From positions 54,723,101 to 54,787,100 of the forward strand of contig NC_085051.1 of assembly GCF_963662255.1 (NCBI RefSeq): a stretch of 64,000 bases of DNA, given 5' to 3'. A program made the position numbers and the translations under genes. Of the stretch, positions 61,801 through 64,000 are shown piece after piece (the stretch's first letter is position 1; every line of letters starts with the position of its first letter). The stretch comes from Cinclus cinclus. Taxonomy: Eukaryota; Chordata; Aves; Passeriformes; Cinclidae. The notes below the pieces were generated by a model. The model was not told the DNA's origin, ran no database searches, and was given only the letters and a program-made list of their open reading frames with translations.

Positions 61801-64000
61801 CCCTTTGGCTTTACATTCAGTTCCTGCCCATGCTTGTCTTCTACACAGGCCACAAAGTCAGGCTTTGCGGGGTTGTTCAAACTGAGTCCAAAAGAAAGAG
61901 CTGCTTGGCGATTGTGCTTTGGTGAGTCCAGCCTGCCAGCTCAGCCGCCTACACTCGTACTCTTTCCAGGGGAAATGACACCTGAGCATTTCCAGTAAGC
62001 CCAGCATCTTTTCTCTGGCTGCTGCTGGGAACTCCCCACTGAATCATCCCACACTCTGCACACATACATGCATTTCCTTCTGTTTCCTTCTGGAGAAACC
62101 AATCTCTGTGCATGCTCTGAGAGCACTTGAGGTCAGACAGTAGGGCCAGTCACCCAGGTATCAGACAGGCAGAAGTGTGTTCTCAGGAACACTTCAATTT
62201 TCCAATTTTCAAATTTTTCAAAACTTTCAAAATGAAAGTCTGTCACTTTGTACTGTCATACTGGGAACTGGAAGTATCCCGAACCTTTGGAGGGAAGTGG
62301 TAAATGAGCAAAAAATAGGCCCTGAGAATGCACCTACTCCTGTAAGGAGCCATGAGCTTGTATTGCTGTCATATTCTGAAGACTCAGCTACATGTGTGAT
62401 AACCACATTGAGAAAAATTGCAGCTGGCCTTCCTCTCCATAATGTCCAGGAAGGGGGAAGAGTAGGATTTGGATCAGAGGGCAGAGTATTCCCCACAACA
62501 CACAAGTTTGCCCTATTGCACATACTCACTTCACTGAAGAGTAGTGCCACTAGCTGGATCAAAGAACATCATGCAGAAAAATATCCTTCCTTGTTATAAC
62601 AAAGTGGGATTGTGAAGTGTTGGTAGTCTCCTTACTGCAAGGTTGGGTTTGCCAGGCTTCATGCTGTTTGTTCATGCTGCACCCTCACTAGCAAGACTCA
62701 AAGGTGCCTCCAGTTCCCCTTGTTCAGTTCTCTTCCAGGTAGAAACACCCATCCACCACAATTAAATCACTTCTCAACATCTTGTCTGACAAGCAAAGAG
62801 CATCCTGGCCCCCAAAGCTCATTTTCCATTTGCACCCTGACTTCACTGACCCTCCTTTGCACACTCTGGTGTCTTCAGGTCCCTTCACTGCACTAGCACA
62901 AGCCACTCTAGTAAGAGATGGAAGATTGCTTTCCCAATTGCGTGTCACTCCACCTTCACCCCTCTGTGAAAGAGCCAGACATTTCTTGTCACACCTCAAC
63001 ACAGAAAGCATCTCTAGACATTGTTGGCACCACGTCCCCAAGCAGTCTTCCATCCTGTGGGCAGACCTGGGGTTTGTTTGAGATGGAGAGCTTGCAGCCA
63101 TGCCAGGCTTCCCAGGTAGCATGTGCCAGAGCATATGTAGCTTAAGGGAACAGAAATGTAAAGAACAGGCTGACTATCCTTCCCCCTCGCCAGCCAAGTT
63201 CTGCACATGTTCCCCAGTAAAATTCCCAAATGAGGTTCAGGCGTTTAACTCATTATCATCAGAGAGTTCCCCACCAGACTGAAGGGTGTCCAGACAGATG
63301 ACAAACATTCCATCCAAGCAATGTGGATCACCAAAATCCACCACTGCAGCACAGCTGCTTTGGACTGGAACACAGTAGATTTCTTAAGCCAGGAGTGTTA
63401 CACAACCATTGCCTAGAAAGAAGGAAATCAAGAAAACTTCTCTAGTTTAAATCACAGCAGAAAATTAAGCAAATTAAAAGTGGGCTCAGCCAATGACATT
63501 TAGACTCCAACAGCAGGGAATGGAAGGTCCTGGTGGTTCTAGTGGCCAAAAGCCACCAGGAAATTAAAACTAGCTTTCTCTTTGGGAGTCTGGAGGCCAG
63601 CAACACCACTGCCTCTACCAGCACTGAATCAGTCCTAGCTTGACCCCACCTGACAGAACTTCCTGCAACATCTGGATATCTTTTGGGTGTCTCTGCCAAG
63701 TTGCAGCTTGTTCCCAGCCTGCTGAGTTCATGAGACCTAAAAACACACAGAGCTGGCAGTGGCAGAGGAGAGAACTGTACTGAGAGCTTGGCTGTTCCTT
63801 TGCCAGCAACCACGTGGGCACAGATGGGGCACAGGCCACCAGGGATGGTCCAGACTTCACTGGCAACAGCAGCCCCACACTGGCCAAGGAGAGGTGGCCA
63901 GGTCCTGTCCCTATCCCTGGTAGCTCTGCCCAGGGGCCTGTATCCAATCAAGCTCCAACAGGATCTGCTCTCAGGAAGGGATTTGCCCTTCCTTACACAA
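61801..64000. other. Unique non-coding DNA, no gene recognised
   Basis: No gene or transposon was recognised. A 169-codon minus-strand frame (63442-63951) and a 110-codon frame overlapping it on the same strand have no domain I can name. Hydrophobic Leu-rich C-terminal residues are probably composition effects. If anything, this is the frame in the last 3 kb most worth a database search. Confidence 0.5.

Noticed and set aside
61627..61998. 123-codon frame containing repeated Phe/Tyr/Ser and His/Ser/Ile/Pro units
   Set aside because: It is simply the CTATT and CCATT arrays read in one frame; pentanucleotide repeats without stops stay open in all phases.
1..64000. Prokaryotic-type systems (operons, CRISPR, phage, toxin-antitoxin)
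   Set aside because: The avian CR1 LINEs, low coding density, microsatellites and CpG depletion show vertebrate nuclear DNA. No direct-repeat/spacer array or tightly packed genes exist on either strand.

Overview
This window looks like nuclear DNA of a bird, probably a neoavian and possibly a passerine. The main evidence is at least ten fragments of CR1 (chicken repeat 1), the dominant avian LINE retrotransposon. They lie in both orientations, and several keep the diagnostic 3' end related to an ATTCTRTG octamer tail. The bulk sequence is CpG-poor, of moderate GC and rich in stop codons, with no operon-like or closely packed coding structure. I found no protein-coding exon, rRNA, tRNA, CRISPR array or prokaryotic system that I can defend. 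The open frames present (up to about 212 codons) look like chance frames: they match no family I recognise, overlap frames on the other strand, or run through simple repeats or LINE sequence.

Layout. 1-8 kb is unique sequence with three CR1 pieces (3971-4115 minus, 5903-6420 minus, 8121-8413 plus). 8.4-18 kb is unique sequence with one CR1 3' end (14093-14213 minus) and a small CpG-dense patch (15745-15950). 18.6-35.5 kb is quiet sequence with a CR1 3' end (18621-18689 plus), homopolymer and A/C-rich tracts, and a 16-copy (TTTTTC)n array (30008-30102). 36.1-37.5 kb is a CpG-rich shore followed by the only clear CpG island of the window (about 37021-37500), with plausible splice donors on both strands; it is the best candidate for a promoter or first exon. 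A CR1 3' end abuts it (37575-37709 minus). 38-53 kb is again mostly unique, with an AT/AC microsatellite (40801-40870), a possible LTR-like patch (39640-40045) and CR1 pieces at 46437-46550 (minus) and 48504-48790 (plus). 53.5-54.55 kb is a much older CR1/L3-type LINE on the minus strand whose reverse-transcriptase motifs are still collinear. 61085-61745 is a CR1 on the plus strand whose 3' tail has become a 17-copy (CTATT)n array, followed by an 11-copy (CCATT)n block.

The window therefore reads as intergenic or intronic sequence, perhaps next to or inside a gene whose promoter may be the 37 kb island. I see no new multi-gene system. The points most worth a second look are the CpG island, the compound satellite on the CR1 tail, the decayed L3-like LINE, and three AT-rich tracts that may be conserved non-coding elements. 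All identifications come from reading the sequence and from recalled family consensus sequences; no alignment was run.
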